A stretch of DNA of 64,000 bases, from NCBI GenBank assembly GCA_030529425.1, contig JAUMWX010000002.1, positions 124,001 through 188,000 of the forward strand, written 5' to 3'. This stretch comes from Tissierellia bacterium (lineage in GTDB: Bacteria; Bacillota; Clostridia; Tissierellales; Peptoniphilaceae). A program made the position numbers and the translations under genes. Of this stretch, positions 28,646-39,399 are shown piece by piece. Each line of letters begins with the position of its first letter. Within the stretch, counting starts at the first letter, position 1. The notes below the pieces were generated by a model. That model worked only from the letters and a program-made list of their open reading frames with translations. It had not been told where the DNA came from and ran no database searches.

Positions 28646-28828
28646 CTACTCAACTTCTTTAACTTCTAACATAAAATCTATTGAGTCAATCATTCCCTTG
28701 ATAGCTGGGTTAGCTTCTTTAGTAACTGTTTGTCCAACTTTCTTTAATCCCAAAGCTTCAACAGTTTTTTTATGTTTTTCTAATCTTCCGATTGTACTCT
28801 TTACCAGTTTAATTTCTAATTTTGTCAT
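28646..28828 (-). CDS. rpmD: 50S ribosomal protein L30
   Basis: A 60-residue L30 with IKLVKSTIGRLEKHKKTVEA and LGLKKVGQTV, the conserved core. It lies between rpsE and rplO as expected. Confidence 0.98.
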   Translation of the reverse strand: MTKLEIKLVKSTIGRLEKHKKTVEALGLKKVGQTVTKEANPAIKGMIDSIDFMLEVKEVE

Positions 28829-28837
28829 TTCTGCCTC

Positions 28838-29344
28838 CTAGTTTAGTATTTCTTCAACACTTTTACCACGAAGTCTTGCAACTTCTTCAACAGTTTTTAG
28901 ACCCTTTAAACCAGCCATTGTAGCGTTAACTACGCTTCTTGAATTAGAAGAACCTAGAGACTTGGCACGAACGTTTCTAATACCCGCTAGTTCGCATACG
29001 GCACGAACAGGGCCCCCTGCGATAACTCCAACCCCTTCAGCAGCCGGTTTTAGTAATACTAGTCCCGCTCCGTTTTCTCCATAAATATCATGAGGAATAG
29101 TTCCGTCAACAATATTAACAGTTACAACATTTTTCTTTGCGTCTTCCACACCTTTTCTAATAGCTTCAGGTACTTCATTTGCTTTACCTGTTCCGATACC
29201 AACATGACCGTTTCTATCTCCAACTACTACTAGTGCTGAGAATCTCATTGTTCTGCCACCTTTAGCTACCTTTGTAACTCTGTTGATGGCAACAACTTTT
29301 TCTTCAAATTCTAAATTTCTTAAATTTTCTTTGCTTTTTCTCAT
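28838..29344 (-). CDS. rpsE: 30S ribosomal protein S5
   Basis: S5 acts in translational accuracy and mRNA unwinding. The S5 domain core [14 protein letters not shown] and the segment [20 protein letters not shown] are present. The 168 residues are usual. It follows rplR after 12 bases. Confidence 0.99.
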   Translation of the reverse strand: MRKSKENLRNLEFEEKVVAINRVTKVAKGGRTMRFSALVVVGDRNGHVGIGTGKANEVPEAIRKGVEDAKKNVVTVNIVDGTIPHDIYGENGAGLVLLKPAAEGVGVIAGGPVRAVCELAGIRNVRAKSLGSSNSRSVVNATMAGLKGLKTVEEVARLRGKSVEEILN

Positions 29345-29356
29345 GATGCCTCCCGA

Positions 29357-29719
29357 CTAAAATCTCAAGCCAGCTTCTCTTGCTGATTCTGCCAGTTCTT
29401 TTACCTTACCGTGATAAATGTATCCTGATCTGTCAAAAACAACTTCTTCAATGCCCTTATCTAAGGCACGTTTAGCAACTAATTGTCCAACTTTTTTAGC
29501 TGATTCAATATTTGCTCCAACTTTTTCAGATTTTAATTCTTTATCTAATGTAGATGCACTAACAAGTGTTACACCGTTAACATCGTCGATGATTTGTGCA
29601 TAAATGTTAGCATTACTCTTGAACATGCATAATCTAGGTCTTTCAGGAGTTCCGTTTATTTTTTTTCTAATTCTTTGATGTCTTGCTAATCTGTTTTTTC
29701 TTTTATCAAATTTTGTCAA
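29357..29719 (-). CDS. rplR: 50S ribosomal protein L18
   Basis: L18 binds 5S rRNA. The segments [20 protein letters not shown] and [18 protein letters not shown] are typical of the family. It has 120 residues and lies between rplF and rpsE. Confidence 0.99.
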   Translation of the reverse strand: MTKFDKRKNRLARHQRIRKKINGTPERPRLCMFKSNANIYAQIIDDVNGVTLVSASTLDKELKSEKVGANIESAKKVGQLVAKRALDKGIEEVVFDRSGYIYHGKVKELAESAREAGLRF

Positions 29720-29735
29720 GTTAATTCACTCCCTT

Positions 29736-30275
29736 CTATTTACCAGTTTTACCAACTTTTCTTCTTACATATTCGCCTTCGTACTTAACTCCCTTTCCTT
29801 TATAAGGTTCCGGAGCTCTCCACGCTCTAATGTTAGCTGCATAGTTACCAACCAATTCTTTGTTGATGCCGCTTACTACAATAGTTCTGTCGTCAGGCAC
29901 TTCAGTTGTAATTCCCTCAGGATCTTCAAGAACAATCGGATGAGAAAATCCAAGATTCAAGTTTAATTTGCTTCCTTGTTTTTGAGCTCTATATCCTGTC
30001 CCTTCAATTTTTAATTTCTTTGAATATCCTTCTGTAACACCTACGATCATGTTTTGAATAAGTGTTCTGTACAATCCGTGTAGTGATTTACTTTGCTTTG
30101 ATTCGCAAGGTCTTACAACCACTAATGTATTATCTTCTTCTTTGTTTATTTGAAAACCGCTGCTGATAGCTTGAGTTAAACTTCCTTTTGGTCCTTTTAC
30201 TTCCACAAGACCATTTTCAAAGTTGATTTCAACTCCAGCAGGGATTGTTATTGGTTTTAATCCAATTCTAGACAT
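29736..30275 (-). CDS. rplF: 50S ribosomal protein L6
   Basis: Two-domain L6 near the factor-binding site of the large subunit. The start MSRIGLKPITIPAGV and the C-terminal PEPYKGKGVKYEGEYVRRK motif are diagnostic. It has 179 residues. Confidence 0.99.
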   Translation of the reverse strand: MSRIGLKPITIPAGVEINFENGLVEVKGPKGSLTQAISSGFQINKEEDNTLVVVRPCESKQSKSLHGLYRTLIQNMIVGVTEGYSKKLKIEGTGYRAQKQGSKLNLNLGFSHPIVLEDPEGITTEVPDDRTIVVSGINKELVGNYAANIRAWRAPEPYKGKGVKYEGEYVRRKVGKTGK

Positions 30276-30296
30276 ATCTTCCTCCTTGTTGAAATA

Positions 30297-30689
30297 CTAC
30301 CAAACGTAGCAAATTACCTCTCCACCAACAGCTTCTTTTCTAGCTTGTTTGTCGGTTAAAATTCCCTTAGATGTAGAAATTATTGCTGTTCCAAGTCCGT
30401 TTAATACTTGAGGAACATCATTCGCTCCTACATAAATTCTACGTCCCGGTTTAGAAATTCTCTTTAATCCGGAAATTACTCTTTGTTCACCAACATATTT
30501 TAAATCTACAGTGATTTTTCCTTGTTTATCATCTTCTGTAACATAGAAACCTTTGATATAGCCCTCATCCAATAGAATTTGAGCAAGGTCCTTTTTCATG
30601 TTTGAAGCAGGAATCTCCACTGATTGATGTTTTGCACTGTTTGCATTTCTAATTCTACTTAGCATATCTGCTATAGGATCAGTCATCAT
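30297..30689 (-). CDS. rpsH: 30S ribosomal protein S8
   Basis: S8 binds the central domain of 16S r[18 protein letters not shown] at the start and [20 protein letters not shown] near the end are typical. Two ATGs stand side by side; the first lies eight bases after GGAGGT. It has 130 residues. Confidence 0.99.
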   Translation of the reverse strand: MMTDPIADMLSRIRNANSAKHQSVEIPASNMKKDLAQILLDEGYIKGFYVTEDDKQGKITVDLKYVGEQRVISGLKRISKPGRRIYVGANDVPQVLNGLGTAIISTSKGILTDKQARKEAVGGEVICYVW

Positions 30690-30710
30690 ATTCTAATACC
30701 TCCTCTCAAA

Positions 30711-30896
30711 TTACCAACTTGCTTTTCTTACGCCGGGAATTTCCCCCTTGTAAGCAAGTTCTCTAAAACATATACGGCAGATTCCGTATTTTCTAAGGAC
30801 TGCGTGTGGTCTACCACATATATTACATCTCGTATATTCACGAGTTGAAAATTTTTGTTTTCTTTGTTGCTTTGCAATCATTGACTTTTTTGCCAT
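30711..30896 (-). CDS. rpsN: 30S ribosomal protein S14, zinc-binding type Z
   Basis: The short 61-residue S14 with four zinc cysteines in CNIC and CRIC. This form needs zinc; the zinc-free paralogue is not in the window. It lies between rplE and rpsH. Confidence 0.99.
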   Translation of the reverse strand: MAKKSMIAKQQRKQKFSTREYTRCNICGRPHAVLRKYGICRICFRELAYKGEIPGVRKASW

Positions 30897-30906
30897 AATC
30901 TCTCCT

Positions 30907-31449
30907 TTACTTTCTAAAAGGCATTCCCATTCTGCTTAAGAATTCTTTAGCTTCTTCATCAGTTTTAGCTGTTGTAACAATAATGATATCCATACCTCTA
31001 AGTTTTTCAATCTTGTCGAATTCTATTTCAGGGAAAATTAACTGCTCTTTTAATCCCAGAGCATAGTTACCTCTACCATCGAAAGATGTATCTGACACAC
31101 CTCTAAAGTCTCTTACACGTGGTAATGAAATATTAACTAATTTGTCAAAAAATTCTTCCATCTTGCTTCCACGAAGAGTTACCTTGCATCCAATTGCTTG
31201 GCCTTCACGCAATTTAAAGTTCGCTATTGATTTTCTTGCTCTTGTAATTACCGGTTTTTGTCCCGTGATAAGCTTTAGCTCTTCCACGGCAGATTCCAAT
31301 AATTTAGCATTATCTTTAGCTTCTCCTAAACCTATATTAACAACAATCTTTTCTAATTTTGGAGCCTGCATAACATTTTTGTAGCCAAATTGCTTCATCA
31401 TTGCAGGTAAAACTTCTTGATTGTATAATTCTTTAATTCTAGAAGTCAC
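30907..31449 (-). CDS. rplE: 50S ribosomal protein L5
   Basis: L5 binds 5S rRNA and contacts the P-site t[22 protein letters not shown] and [20 protein letters not shown] are characteristic. It has 180 residues. Confidence 0.99.
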   Translation of the reverse strand: MTSRIKELYNQEVLPAMMKQFGYKNVMQAPKLEKIVVNIGLGEAKDNAKLLESAVEELKLITGQKPVITRARKSIANFKLREGQAIGCKVTLRGSKMEEFFDKLVNISLPRVRDFRGVSDTSFDGRGNYALGLKEQLIFPEIEFDKIEKLRGMDIIIVTTAKTDEEAKEFLSRMGMPFRK

Positions 31450-31463
31450 GTTTTATCCTCCTT

Positions 31464-31775
31464 CTATTTGTCCAATTTTTCGCCGGTTTTTGAGCATACA
31501 CGAACTTTTTTTCCATCAACGATTTCAACTCTAGTTCTTACTCCTCTACCTAGCTTTTCATTATATAATAGTACATTTGAAGCGTCTATTTTACCTTCAG
31601 TCTTAACAATTCCGCCCGGCTCTTGAGCTGTTCTCGGCTTTTTATGTTTAGTTTGAACGTTTACACCTTCAACGATTACTCTGTTTTCTTTTGGAAATGC
31701 GCTTAGGACTTTTCCTACTTTTCCTTTATCTTTTCCAGAAATAACTTGTACTTTATCTCCAGTCTTAATATGCAT
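31464..31775 (-). CDS. rplX: 50S ribosomal protein L24
   Basis: An assembly-initiating protein with a KOW motif. The start at 31775 (MHIKTGDKVQVISGKDKGK) was chosen because AAGGAGG lies just upstream. A longer frame from 31805 would overlap rplN and lacks a site. The resulting 103 residues are the usual length. Confidence 0.98.
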   Translation of the reverse strand: MHIKTGDKVQVISGKDKGKVGKVLSAFPKENRVIVEGVNVQTKHKKPRTAQEPGGIVKTEGKIDASNVLLYNEKLGRGVRTRVEIVDGKKVRVCSKTGEKLDK

Positions 31776-31785
31776 TTTGTCCTCC

Positions 31786-32154
31786 TTATAAAACTTCTGG
31801 GGCAAGTGATATTATCTTCATAAAACCATTTGCTCTAAGTTCTCTTGTAACAGGTCCAAATATACGAGTACCTACAGGGTTTTTATCATCTTTAACAATT
31901 ACAGCGGCATTGTCGTCAAATTTGATGTATGAACCGTCTTCTCTATCAACTCCGCTAACTGATCTTACGATAACAGCCTTAACTACGCTACCCTTTTTTA
32001 CAACTCCACCAGGAGTGGCACTTTTAACTGCACAAACTACTACGTCCCCAATGTTAGCGTACTTTCTCTTTGTACCGCCTAATACTCTTATTACTAGCAG
32101 TTCTTTTGCACCTGAATTATCTGCAACTCTCATACGACTCTCTACTTGAATCAT
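31786..32154 (-). CDS. rplN: 50S ribosomal protein L14
   Basis: L14 forms an inter-subunit bridge. The start [20 protein letters not shown] and the 122-residue length are typical. It lies 28 bases after rpsQ. Confidence 0.99.
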   Translation of the reverse strand: MIQVESRMRVADNSGAKELLVIRVLGGTKRKYANIGDVVVCAVKSATPGGVVKKGSVVKAVIVRSVSGVDREDGSYIKFDDNAAVIVKDDKNPVGTRIFGPVTRELRANGFMKIISLAPEVL

Positions 32155-32182
32155 TTGAAATCCCCCTTTCCAGAAATAAGAA

Positions 32183-32437
32183 TTATTTCGCTTGTTCCAT
32201 AACTTCTACAAGTCTGTATCTCTTTGTTTTAGATAAAGGTCTTGTTTCCATTACTAGTACTTTGTCGCCAACATTAGCAACGTTATTTTCATCATGCGCT
32301 TTTATTTTCTTACTTTTCTTAACAAATTTTTTGTAAATTGGATGTTTAACCGATGTTGAAACTTCTACAACAATAGTTTTATCCATACTAGTTGATACAA
32401 CTAAACCAATCTCAGTTCTTCTATTGTTTCTTTCCAT
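32183..32437 (-). CDS. rpsQ: 30S ribosomal protein S17
   Basis: A primary 16S rRNA-binding protein with an OB fold. [18 protein letters not shown] and [19 protein letters not shown] are the family core. It has 84 residues and starts two bases after rpmC. Confidence 0.99.
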   Translation of the reverse strand: MERNNRRTEIGLVVSTSMDKTIVVEVSTSVKHPIYKKFVKKSKKIKAHDENNVANVGDKVLVMETRPLSKTKRYRLVEVMEQAK

Positions 32438-32439
32438 GG

Positions 32440-32646
32440 TTAAGCCTCCCTATTTAAGTTTAATTTTCTTTCAGTAATTATTGTCTTAACTCTTGCGATA
32501 TCTTGCTTTACATTTCCAATTGAATTTAAGCTTTCAATTTGGCCGGTAGCAGCTTGGAATCTTAAGTTAAACAATTCTTCTTTTAAACTATTTAATTTAT
32601 TATCTAATTCTTGATCTGATAATTTTCTAATTTCTTTTGCCTTCAT
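32440..32646 (-). CDS. rpmC: 50S ribosomal protein L29
   Basis: A 68-residue helical protein at the tunnel exit. [18 protein letters not shown] and [15 protein letters not shown] are typical. Its start overlaps the rplP stop by one base. Confidence 0.99.
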   Translation of the reverse strand: MKAKEIRKLSDQELDNKLNSLKEELFNLRFQAATGQIESLNSIGNVKQDIARVKTIITERKLNLNREA

Positions 32647-33080
32647 TAAGCGTCACCCTCACTTTCCGCAACTACTGCACGAGTAACAAATTTAGTCTTA
32701 ATAGGTAGCTTTGCTCCGGCAAGTCTCATAGCTTCTCTTGCTATATCTTCAGCAACTCCGCCCATTTCGAACATTATTCTTCCCGGTTTTACTACAGCTA
32801 CCCAATGATCTGGTGAACCTTTACCGGAACCCATTCTCACTTCAGCCGGTTTCTTTGAAACAGGTTTGTCAGGGAATATCTTAATCCAGATATTACCACC
32901 TCTTTTTATATGTCTTGTCATAGCTCTTCTGGCAGCTTCTATTTGATTAGAAGTAATCCAGCTTGGCTCTAATGCTTGTAATCCGAAATCACCATATGCA
33001 ATATGATTACCCTTTTGCGCTTTACCTTTCATTCTTCCTCTATGAACTCTACGGCGCTTTACTCTTTTAGGCATTAGCAT
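32646..33080 (-). CDS. rplP: 50S ribosomal protein L16
   Basis: L16 is needed for correct A-site tRNA placement. [33 protein letters not shown] and [17 protein letters not shown] are diagnostic. It has 144 residues. Confidence 0.99.
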   Translation of the reverse strand: MLMPKRVKRRRVHRGRMKGKAQKGNHIAYGDFGLQALEPSWITSNQIEAARRAMTRHIKRGGNIWIKIFPDKPVSKKPAEVRMGSGKGSPDHWVAVVKPGRIMFEMGGVAEDIAREAMRLAGAKLPIKTKFVTRAVVAESEGDA

Positions 33081-33100
33081 AATAATTCCTCCTTTACCAA

Positions 33101-33904
33101 TTAAGCTTCCTTGTTGAAGCTTTTATTATTTGGTTTGTAGTTTTTATTGCCAGTTCTCTTGTTGAACTTTTTGTCTTCTTTACCTTTTTTTGAATTTCTG
33201 AATTCTTTACCTTCTTTACCTTTTTTACCGGCTTCTTTGTTCTTTTTAACTTTTACGTCATCAACTGATTTCATTCCCGGTAAAACTTCGCCTCTGTAAA
33301 TCCAAACTTTAACACCAAGCTTTCCGTATGTTGTATCCGCTTCTGCAAATCCATACTCAATGTCGGCTCTCAATGTTTGTAGAGGAATATTTCCTTCAGA
33401 ATATCCTTCAGTTCTCGCCATATCAGCACCACCAAGTCTTCCTGAAACTTGAGTTTTAATTCCCTTAGCTCCGGATTTCATTGTTCTTTGGATAGCTTGT
33501 TTCATAGCTTTTCTGAATGTAATTCTTCTTTCAAGATTTTCTGCAATTTTTTCAGCAACCAATTGTGCGTTCAAATCAGCATTTCTGATTTCTTCAACAT
33601 TCAAGATTACTGACTTTCCAGTCATCTTTTCAAGATCTGTTTTTAATTTTTCTACTCCGGCACCAGCCTTACCTATAACCATACCGGGCTTAGCCGTAAA
33701 TACTGTAACTTTAACTCTATTTAATGTTCTTTCAACTTCCACCTTTGAGATTCCAGATGTAAATTGTGAATCTTTCACATATTTTCTTATCTTGTGATCT
33801 TCTACTAATAGGTTTCCAAAATCTTTTTTGCCGGCAAACCATTTAGAATTCCAATCTTTGATAATCCCAACTCTCATACCATGTGGATTAACTTTTTGAC
33901 CCAT
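33101..33904 (-). CDS. rpsC: 30S ribosomal protein S3 with a long lysine/asparagine-rich tail
   Basis: S3 forms part of the mRNA entry tunnel. The N-terminal KH domain carries [13 protein letters not shown], and the C-terminal S3 domain has [18 protein letters not shown]. After the usual end near residue 220 the protein runs on for about 45 residues rich in K, N, E and G, with repeated KKGKE units. At 267 residues it is longer than the usual 210-230. The tail is probably disordered. Confidence 0.98.
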   Translation of the reverse strand: MGQKVNPHGMRVGIIKDWNSKWFAGKKDFGNLLVEDHKIRKYVKDSQFTSGISKVEVERTLNRVKVTVFTAKPGMVIGKAGAGVEKLKTDLEKMTGKSVILNVEEIRNADLNAQLVAEKIAENLERRITFRKAMKQAIQRTMKSGAKGIKTQVSGRLGGADMARTEGYSEGNIPLQTLRADIEYGFAEADTTYGKLGVKVWIYRGEVLPGMKSVDDVKVKKNKEAGKKGKEGKEFRNSKKGKEDKKFNKRTGNKNYKPNNKSFNKEA

Positions 33905-33914
33905 TAGCGTCCTC

Positions 33915-34250
33915 CTATTCTACTTCTACAACAGTCACTCCGATGTGTGCTGTTCTCTTTAATATTGGATAAGCTGAACCTTTAGCTTTCGGTCTATATC
34001 TTTTCATTGTAGGACCGTCATTCGCCCAAGCTTTTCCTACTACTAAATTATCTCTGTTTAATCCAAAGTTGTGTTCAGCATTTGCGATAGCTGATTTTAA
34101 TACATCTTCAAGTATTCTTGCACCTTTCTTTGGAGTGAATTTAAGGATTGATAATGCCTCATCCACATTTTTTCCTCTAATCTCTTTACAGATAAAGTGT
34201 ACTTTTAGAGGCGAAATGCGTACGTATTTTGCTTCTGCTCTTGCTTCCAT
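33915..34250 (-). CDS. rplV: 50S ribosomal protein L22
   Basis: L22 lines the exit tunnel. The start at 34250 ([19 protein letters not shown]) was chosen because AAGGGG lies eight bases upstream; the ATG at 34256 is too close to that site. The C-terminal motif [20 protein letters not shown] is typical. The result is 111 residues. Confidence 0.97.
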   Translation of the reverse strand: MEARAEAKYVRISPLKVHFICKEIRGKNVDEALSILKFTPKKGARILEDVLKSAIANAEHNFGLNRDNLVVGKAWANDGPTMKRYRPKAKGSAYPILKRTAHIGVTVVEVE

Positions 34251-34264
34251 ACTCATTCCCCTTT

Positions 34265-34546
34265 CTATCTTACTTTGCTGTTCTTATCTGAACCAGCATG
34301 TCCCTTGTATGTTCTTGTAGGAACGAACTCACCTAGTTTGTGTCCTACCATATCTTCCGTTATATATATCGGCACATGTTTTCTGCCGTCATGAATCGCT
34401 ATTGTATGTCCAACAAATTCCGGAAAAATTGTTGATCTTCTTGACCAAGTTTTAATAACTTTCTTTTGGTCATCTTTATTTAATGCTTCCACTTTCTTCA
34501 TTAAGTGGTCATCACAAAATGGTCCCTTTTTTAGAGATCTTCCCAT
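34265..34546 (-). CDS. rpsS: 30S ribosomal protein S19
   Basis: S19 forms a complex with S13 in the 30S head. [19 protein letters not shown] and [21 protein letters not shown] are typical. It has 93 residues. Confidence 0.99.
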   Translation of the reverse strand: MGRSLKKGPFCDDHLMKKVEALNKDDQKKVIKTWSRRSTIFPEFVGHTIAIHDGRKHVPIYITEDMVGHKLGEFVPTRTYKGHAGSDKNSKVR

Positions 34547-34564
34547 TATTTACCTCCTATAAGA

Positions 34565-35395
34565 TTATTTACTTCTTCTTCTTATAATGTCTTTATTTGA
34601 ACTCTTCTTTAACTTTCTAGTCTTAACTCCACGAGACTTTTTACCCCAAGGTGTCATTGGTTGAGGTCTACCGATAGGTGCTCTACCTTCCCCTCCTCCG
34701 TGTGGGTGGTCTACAGGGTTCATCGCAGAACCTCTTACATGTGGTCTCTTGCCCAAATATCTTGTCTTACCCGCTTTACCTCTAGTTACAAGCTCGTGTT
34801 CCAAATTACCAACTTGTCCTATGGTTGCTCTACATTCTAAGTGAACTCTTCTAATCTCTCCTGAAGGCAATTTTATGATAGCATATTTTCCTTCTTTAGC
34901 TGCCAATTGAGCTTCCGCTCCGGCAGTTCTTACCATTTGTCCACCCTTTCCAGCTTTTAACTCTATATTATGGATTGTTGTACCAACAGGAATGAATTTT
35001 AGTTTTAGAGAGTTACCTACAATAATGTCGGCATTTTCTCCTGCTTCTATTGTCATCCCAACCTTCAATCCCTTAGGAGCCAAAATATATCTCTTTTCTC
35101 CATCTAAATAATGAATTAATGCGATATTTGCTGTTCTGTTCGGATCGTATTCAATTGCCGCTACCTTTCCAGGCACATTTTCTTTATCTCTTTTAAAGTC
35201 GATAATTCTATATTTTCTCTTAACTCCGCCCCCTCTGAAACGAGTTGTTATTCTACCGTTGTTATTTCTTCCTCCGGTACTACTTAGACTTACAGTTAAT
35301 GATTTTTCCGGTGTTTTTTTTGTGATTTCTTCAAAAGTTAACACACTCATTGAACGAAGTCCGGCAGAAGTTGGTTTATATTTTTTGATTCCCAT
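34565..35395 (-). CDS. rplB: 50S ribosomal protein L2
   Basis: L2 is needed for peptidyl transfer and subunit joining. [20 protein letters not shown], and the C-terminal [18 protein letters not shown] with its essential histidine, are present. It has 276 residues. Confidence 0.99.
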   Translation of the reverse strand: MGIKKYKPTSAGLRSMSVLTFEEITKKTPEKSLTVSLSSTGGRNNNGRITTRFRGGGVKRKYRIIDFKRDKENVPGKVAAIEYDPNRTANIALIHYLDGEKRYILAPKGLKVGMTIEAGENADIIVGNSLKLKFIPVGTTIHNIELKAGKGGQMVRTAGAEAQLAAKEGKYAIIKLPSGEIRRVHLECRATIGQVGNLEHELVTRGKAGKTRYLGKRPHVRGSAMNPVDHPHGGGEGRAPIGRPQPMTPWGKKSRGVKTRKLKKSSNKDIIRRRSK

Positions 35396-35413
35396 TATTA
35401 TCCTCCTATCAGA

Positions 35414-35707
35414 TTACATGCTTTCGAAGAATTCGATAGTCTTAGAGTCAGCTGTTAAAGTAACGATTGCTTTTTTCCAATCAACCTTTTTACCAACTTT
35501 CGCGCCGACTCTTGTTTTCTTTCCAAGTACATTCATTGTGTTTACATTTGCAACTTTAACACCTTCAAATATTGCTTCAACAGCAGCTTTAATTTCAGCT
35601 TTGTTTGCTTTTTTTGCAACTCTGAAGGTATATTTGTTTTGATTTAACATATCCATAGACTTTTCAGTAACTATTGGAGATAAAACTATATCATATGGTG
35701 ATTTCAT
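35414..35707 (-). CDS. rplW: 50S ribosomal protein L23
   Basis: L23 at the tunnel exit docks trigger factor and SRP. SPIVTEKSMDMLNQNKYTF and KTRVGAKVGKKVDWKKAIVT are typical. It has 97 residues. The start overlaps the rplD stop by one base. Confidence 0.99.
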   Translation of the reverse strand: MKSPYDIVLSPIVTEKSMDMLNQNKYTFRVAKKANKAEIKAAVEAIFEGVKVANVNTMNVLGKKTRVGAKVGKKVDWKKAIVTLTADSKTIEFFESM

Positions 35708-36330
35708 TATGCGAATACCTCCTCTGCCTTTCTAACCGCAGCTTCAGTAATTACTAATGAGTTATGTTTTAGTAAATCATACACATTGATGTTGTTTACA
35801 ACTTCAACTTGAACACCAGGGATGTTTCTGAATGATTTGTATACATGTTCATTAGCTGCGTCCACTACAACCATTGCAGTCTTGTCAGCTTTGATATTTG
35901 TTAAAATTTCTTTAGCTGTCTTTGTGCTGTAGCCATTTAAGTTTAATTCGTTTAACACGATAATTTCGTTTTCTACTACTTTTGATGTCAATACAGATTT
36001 AAGAGCCAATCTTTTTACTTTCTTAGGCAATACATAAGAGTAATCTCTTGGTTTTGGAGCAAATACCACTCCACCGCCTCTCCATTGAGGAGATCTGATA
36101 GATCCTTGTCTAGCTCTTCCTGTACCTTTTTGTCTCCAAGGCTTTCTTCCACCACCTGAAACTTCAGCTCTTGTTTTAGCGGATTGAGTTCCTTGTCTTC
36201 TATTTGCAAGTTGATTCTTTACAACTTCATATACAACATGTTCATTAATCTCTATTCCAAATAATTGTTCAGATAGATCAATTGTTCCCACATGTTCACC
36301 TTTAATATTTAATACATTAACATTAGGCAT
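35707..36330 (-). CDS. rplD: 50S ribosomal protein L4
   Basis: L4 lines the tunnel and in many bacteria regulates its own operon through the leader. [20 protein letters not shown] and the tunnel loop with [20 protein letters not shown] are diagnostic. It has 207 residues. Confidence 0.99.
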   Translation of the reverse strand: MPNVNVLNIKGEHVGTIDLSEQLFGIEINEHVVYEVVKNQLANRRQGTQSAKTRAEVSGGGRKPWRQKGTGRARQGSIRSPQWRGGGVVFAPKPRDYSYVLPKKVKRLALKSVLTSKVVENEIIVLNELNLNGYSTKTAKEILTNIKADKTAMVVVDAANEHVYKSFRNIPGVQVEVVNNINVYDLLKHNSLVITEAAVRKAEEVFA

Positions 36331-36344
36331 TTTCTATCCTCCTT

Positions 36345-36977
36345 CTATTTAGAAACTTTCTTAGCTTCTTTTACAGTTACTAATCCACCCTTAGGTCCCG
36401 GAATAGCACCCTTAATAAGTAATAAGTTTCTGTCTAAATCTACTCTTACTACTGTAAGGTTTTGAACTGTTACTCTGTCATGTCCCATCTTTCCTGAGCC
36501 TTTTCTTCCTTTAAATACTCTAGCCGGGAAAGAACCTGCCGATCTCGCTCCCGCTACTCTATGTGATTTAGAGCCGTGAGCCATTGGTCCTCTACTGTAG
36601 TTATGTCTCTTGATTGAACCTTGAGTTCCCTTACCCTTTGATGTACCTATAACATCTACAACATCTTGTGCCGCAAATACATCGGCTTTGATTTCTTGTC
36701 CTAAAGTAAGACCTTCAACCGATTCCAATCTGAATTCTCTAAGGTGTTTCTTTAGTTCGACATTTGCCTTTTTGAAATGTCCCTTCATTGGTTGATTACT
36801 GTGTTTTTCTTTTCTCTCAAGGTAACCAACTTGAACCGCGTTATATCCGTCAGTTTCAACAGTTTTAATCTGTGTAACTACCATCGGTCCTGCTTCAACT
36901 ACAGTTACTGGAATTACTTTACCAGTTTCATCAAATAGTTGAGTCATACCTAGCTTTCTTCCTAAAATACCTTTCAC
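36345..36977 (-). CDS. rplC: 50S ribosomal protein L3
   Basis: Early-assembling L3 near the peptidyl transferase centre. [19 protein letters not shown] and the loop [20 protein letters not shown] are typical. It has 210 residues. The 50-base gap to rpsJ holds a small GATTGC-AAG-GCAATC hairpin (37001-37015). Confidence 0.99.
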   Translation of the reverse strand: MKGILGRKLGMTQLFDETGKVIPVTVVEAGPMVVTQIKTVETDGYNAVQVGYLERKEKHSNQPMKGHFKKANVELKKHLREFRLESVEGLTLGQEIKADVFAAQDVVDVIGTSKGKGTQGSIKRHNYSRGPMAHGSKSHRVAGARSAGSFPARVFKGRKGSGKMGHDRVTVQNLTVVRVDLDRNLLLIKGAIPGPKGGLVTVKEAKKVSK

Positions 36978-37027
36978 TATTTTCCTCCTATCTTACATTG
37001 GATTGCCTTGCAATCATACTAAGCAGC

Positions 37028-37339
37028 TTAAAGCTTGATTTCAATATCTACACCAGCAGGTAGATTTAATTTCTTAAGAGCGTCTAATGTCTTAGCGTTC
37101 GGATTGATGATATCAATTAGTCTCTTATGTGTTCTTTGTTCGAATTGCTCTCTTGAGTCTTTGTACTTGTGTACCGCTCTTATAATTGTTACCTTTTCAA
37201 TCTCTGTAGGTAGTGGAATAGGTCCTGAAACCTCCGCACCACTTCTCTTACATGCTTCTACAATCTTTGAAGCCGATAAGTCAATTACTTCATGATCGTA
37301 TGCTCTTAATCTGATTCTGATTTTTTGCTTTTTCGCCAT
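37028..37339 (-). CDS. rpsJ: 30S ribosomal protein S10
   Basis: S10 of the 30S head, also NusE in antitermination. [20 protein letters not shown] and [17 protein letters not shown] are diagnostic. It is the first gene of the S10-spc-alpha transcript. No tuf or fusA lies upstream. AGGAGG precedes the start. Confidence 0.99.
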   Translation of the reverse strand: MAKKQKIRIRLRAYDHEVIDLSASKIVEACKRSGAEVSGPIPLPTEIEKVTIIRAVHKYKDSREQFEQRTHKRLIDIINPNAKTLDALKKLNLPAGVDIEIKL

Positions 37340-37526
37340 TTTTTCCTCCTACGAACTTCACGTCATAGCCATACTCTTGTCCGGGTGTACCAAGTCCGTC
37401 CTTTAAAAAATCTGAATATGCTATGTCGCTCAATATTGTTATTGAACTAACTCCATGAGAATTCCCTAAGCACCTAAAGAAGTTATAGTATTAGCAACCT
37501 CTCACTTCATAGCTAAAATTCAGTAC
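37340..37526 (-). promoter_or_regulatory. S10 operon leader
   Basis: About 187 bases lie between the predicted promoter and rpsJ. They have no open frame and can fold, for example TTCAAT/ATTGAG arms around a short loop near 37430-37450. By analogy with other ribosomal operons it may be an autoregulatory leader bound by L4. A specific known fold could not be confirmed by eye. Confidence 0.4.
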
Positions 37527-37532
37527 CCATAG

Positions 37533-37561
37533 ATATTACTAAAAATCTTGGTTTTTTTCAA
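37533..37561 (-). promoter_or_regulatory. S10 operon promoter
   Basis: On the minus strand TTGAAA (37556-37561) and TAATAT (37533-37538) are separated by 17 bases. An A-rich stretch lies directly upstream of the -35, like an UP element, as expected for a strong ribosomal promoter. Confidence 0.65.
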
Positions 37562-37720
37562 ACTTTTTTTTGTTTTAAATAAAAATTTCGTAAAAATTGT
37601 TAAGTTTTTTTAACATCTTGTCTTTTCATCTATATTTATATCAGTTTAGGGTATCTAAGATGTAGGTATTGTTTGATAAATTATTTTACAAATTTATCTA
37701 AATTAATAATAAATCTTATT

Positions 37721-37749
37721 TTTACATCCCCCTTGTTTTATGATATATT
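37721..37749 (+). promoter_or_regulatory. Na/Pi cotransporter promoter
   Basis: TTTACA (37721-37726) and TATATT (37744-37749) are 17 bases apart, about 36 bases before the chosen start codon. Confidence 0.6.
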
Positions 37750-37784
37750 ATACTAGAAATAAAAAGTTAATTATGGAGGTTCGT

Positions 37785-39392
37785 ATGTCTCATTTACCAC
37801 TTCTTTTTGGTGGTTTAGCACTATTCCTGTTTGGTATGCACATGATGGGAGAAGGTCTTGAACTTTTAGCCGGTAATAAATTACAAAAAATTCTTGAAAA
37901 ACTGACCAGTAACAAAATAACGGGAGTTTTGGTAGGTGCATTTATAACGGCAATCATTCAAAGTTCATCCGCTACAACCGTTATGGCTGTAGGTTTTGTA
38001 AATTCGAAAATTATGACTCTTACGCAAGCCGTATATATAATTATGGGTGCAAACATCGGTACGACAATCACAGGTCAATTACTTACTTTAAATATTAAAG
38101 CCATAGCTCCTGTTTTGGCGTTTATCGGTATGGTACTGTTACTGTTCATAAAGAAAAGAAAATACAAATATGCCGGAGAAATCATTTTGGGTTTCGGTTT
38201 ACTATTTATGGGGATTGATTTTATGGGCGGTGCTGTAGCTCCGTTAAAATCCAATCCGGATTTCGCCATATTAATGTCAAAAGCATCCAACCCGGTTATA
38301 GCGATATTAATAGGTACGATAGTTACCGCAATATTGCAAAGCTCATCCGCTACAAACGGTATACTGCAAACATTGGCTGCAAACGGATTGGTAATGTTCA
38401 ACACTTCATTTTTTATTATACTTGGTCAAAATATAGGAACATGTATCACATCCCTGTTGGCGAGTATCGGAACTTCAAAAAATGCAAAAAGGGCCGCTAT
38501 GTCCCATGTCCTTTTCAATGTATTCGGAACTCTTGTATTTTCCATACTGGCAATGTTTACTCCTATAGTGAGCTTTATATCCGGTTTGACTCCAAATTCT
38601 CCGAAATCACAAATAGCGAATATGCACACATTCTTTAACATAAGTACAACTTTGCTGTTATTCCCGTTCACAAGTATGCTTGTTAAATCGGCATACTCAA
38701 TTATAAAAGGGGAAGATCAGGATTTGAGCAATCAGATTAAACTTAACTTTATCAAGACAAACAGCGTTACTGATTCAATAATAATTATATCAAGCATAAA
38801 ACAGGAGTTAATGAGAATGTTCTATGTTGCAAAGTCAAATATAACTCTTAGTATTTCCAATTTTATCAAATACAACGAAAAAGACTCTGCAGCGATTGAA
38901 TATAATGAAGAAATGATAGACTATCTGAATAAAGAAATTACAAAATATTCAGTTAAAACTATGACCAATAATTTGAGTAAGTCCCAATATATGCATCTTT
39001 CATATTATATAAAGATTTGTTCAAACATAGAAAGAATCGGTGACTATGCCTATAACATAAACAGTTTGGCTACAGAGATAAGAGATAAAAATTTACGCTT
39101 TTCAGAGACTGCAATCCAAGAAATCGATACGGTGGCACTTTTGGTCGATAAAGTATTTCTTGAAATTTCGATGAACCTTAAAGATGAAGATTTCGATATT
39201 CAAAAAATCCGAACCACCGCATTCAGAATTCAGGACATTGTGGAAAAAAACAGGTTTAACCATGTTGAAAGAATGAAATCCGGAATATGTGATACCGAAT
39301 CAGGTCTAATTTACGATAAATTCTATACTTATTTATTAAGAGTTAGAGATCACCTGATAAATATAGCAAATTCATTCTCTACATTATCTTAA
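37785..39392 (+). CDS. Na/phosphate cotransporter family protein with PhoU-like tail
   Basis: A sodium-dependent phosphate transporter of the NptA/PNaS family. Two inverted repeats of membrane helices carry the duplicated motif QSSSAT (IIQSSSATTVMAVG and ILQSSSATNGILQ). The C-terminal 200 residues are a helical PhoU-like domain that may regulate transport. The start at 37785 (MSHLPLLFGGLALFLFGMHM) was chosen because GGAGG lies just upstream. An upstream ATG at 37740 lies in the promoter. The product has 535 residues. Confidence 0.92.
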   Translation: MSHLPLLFGGLALFLFGMHMMGEGLELLAGNKLQKILEKLTSNKITGVLVGAFITAIIQSSSATTVMAVGFVNSKIMTLTQAVYIIMGANIGTTITGQLLTLNIKAIAPVLAFIGMVLLLFIKKRKYKYAGEIILGFGLLFMGIDFMGGAVAPLKSNPDFAILMSKASNPVIAILIGTIVTAILQSSSATNGILQTLAANGLVMFNTSFFIILGQNIGTCITSLLASIGTSKNAKRAAMSHVLFNVFGTLVFSILAMFTPIVSFISGLTPNSPKSQIANMHTFFNISTTLLLFPFTSMLVKSAYSIIKGEDQDLSNQIKLNFIKTNSVTDSIIIISSIKQELMRMFYVAKSNITLSISNFIKYNEKDSAAIEYNEEMIDYLNKEITKYSVKTMTNNLSKSQYMHLSYYIKICSNIERIGDYAYNINSLATEIRDKNLRFSETAIQEIDTVALLVDKVFLEISMNLKDEDFDIQKIRTTAFRIQDIVEKNRFNHVERMKSGICDTESGLIYDKFYTYLLRVRDHLINIANSFSTLS

Positions 39393-39399
39393 TATTGAG

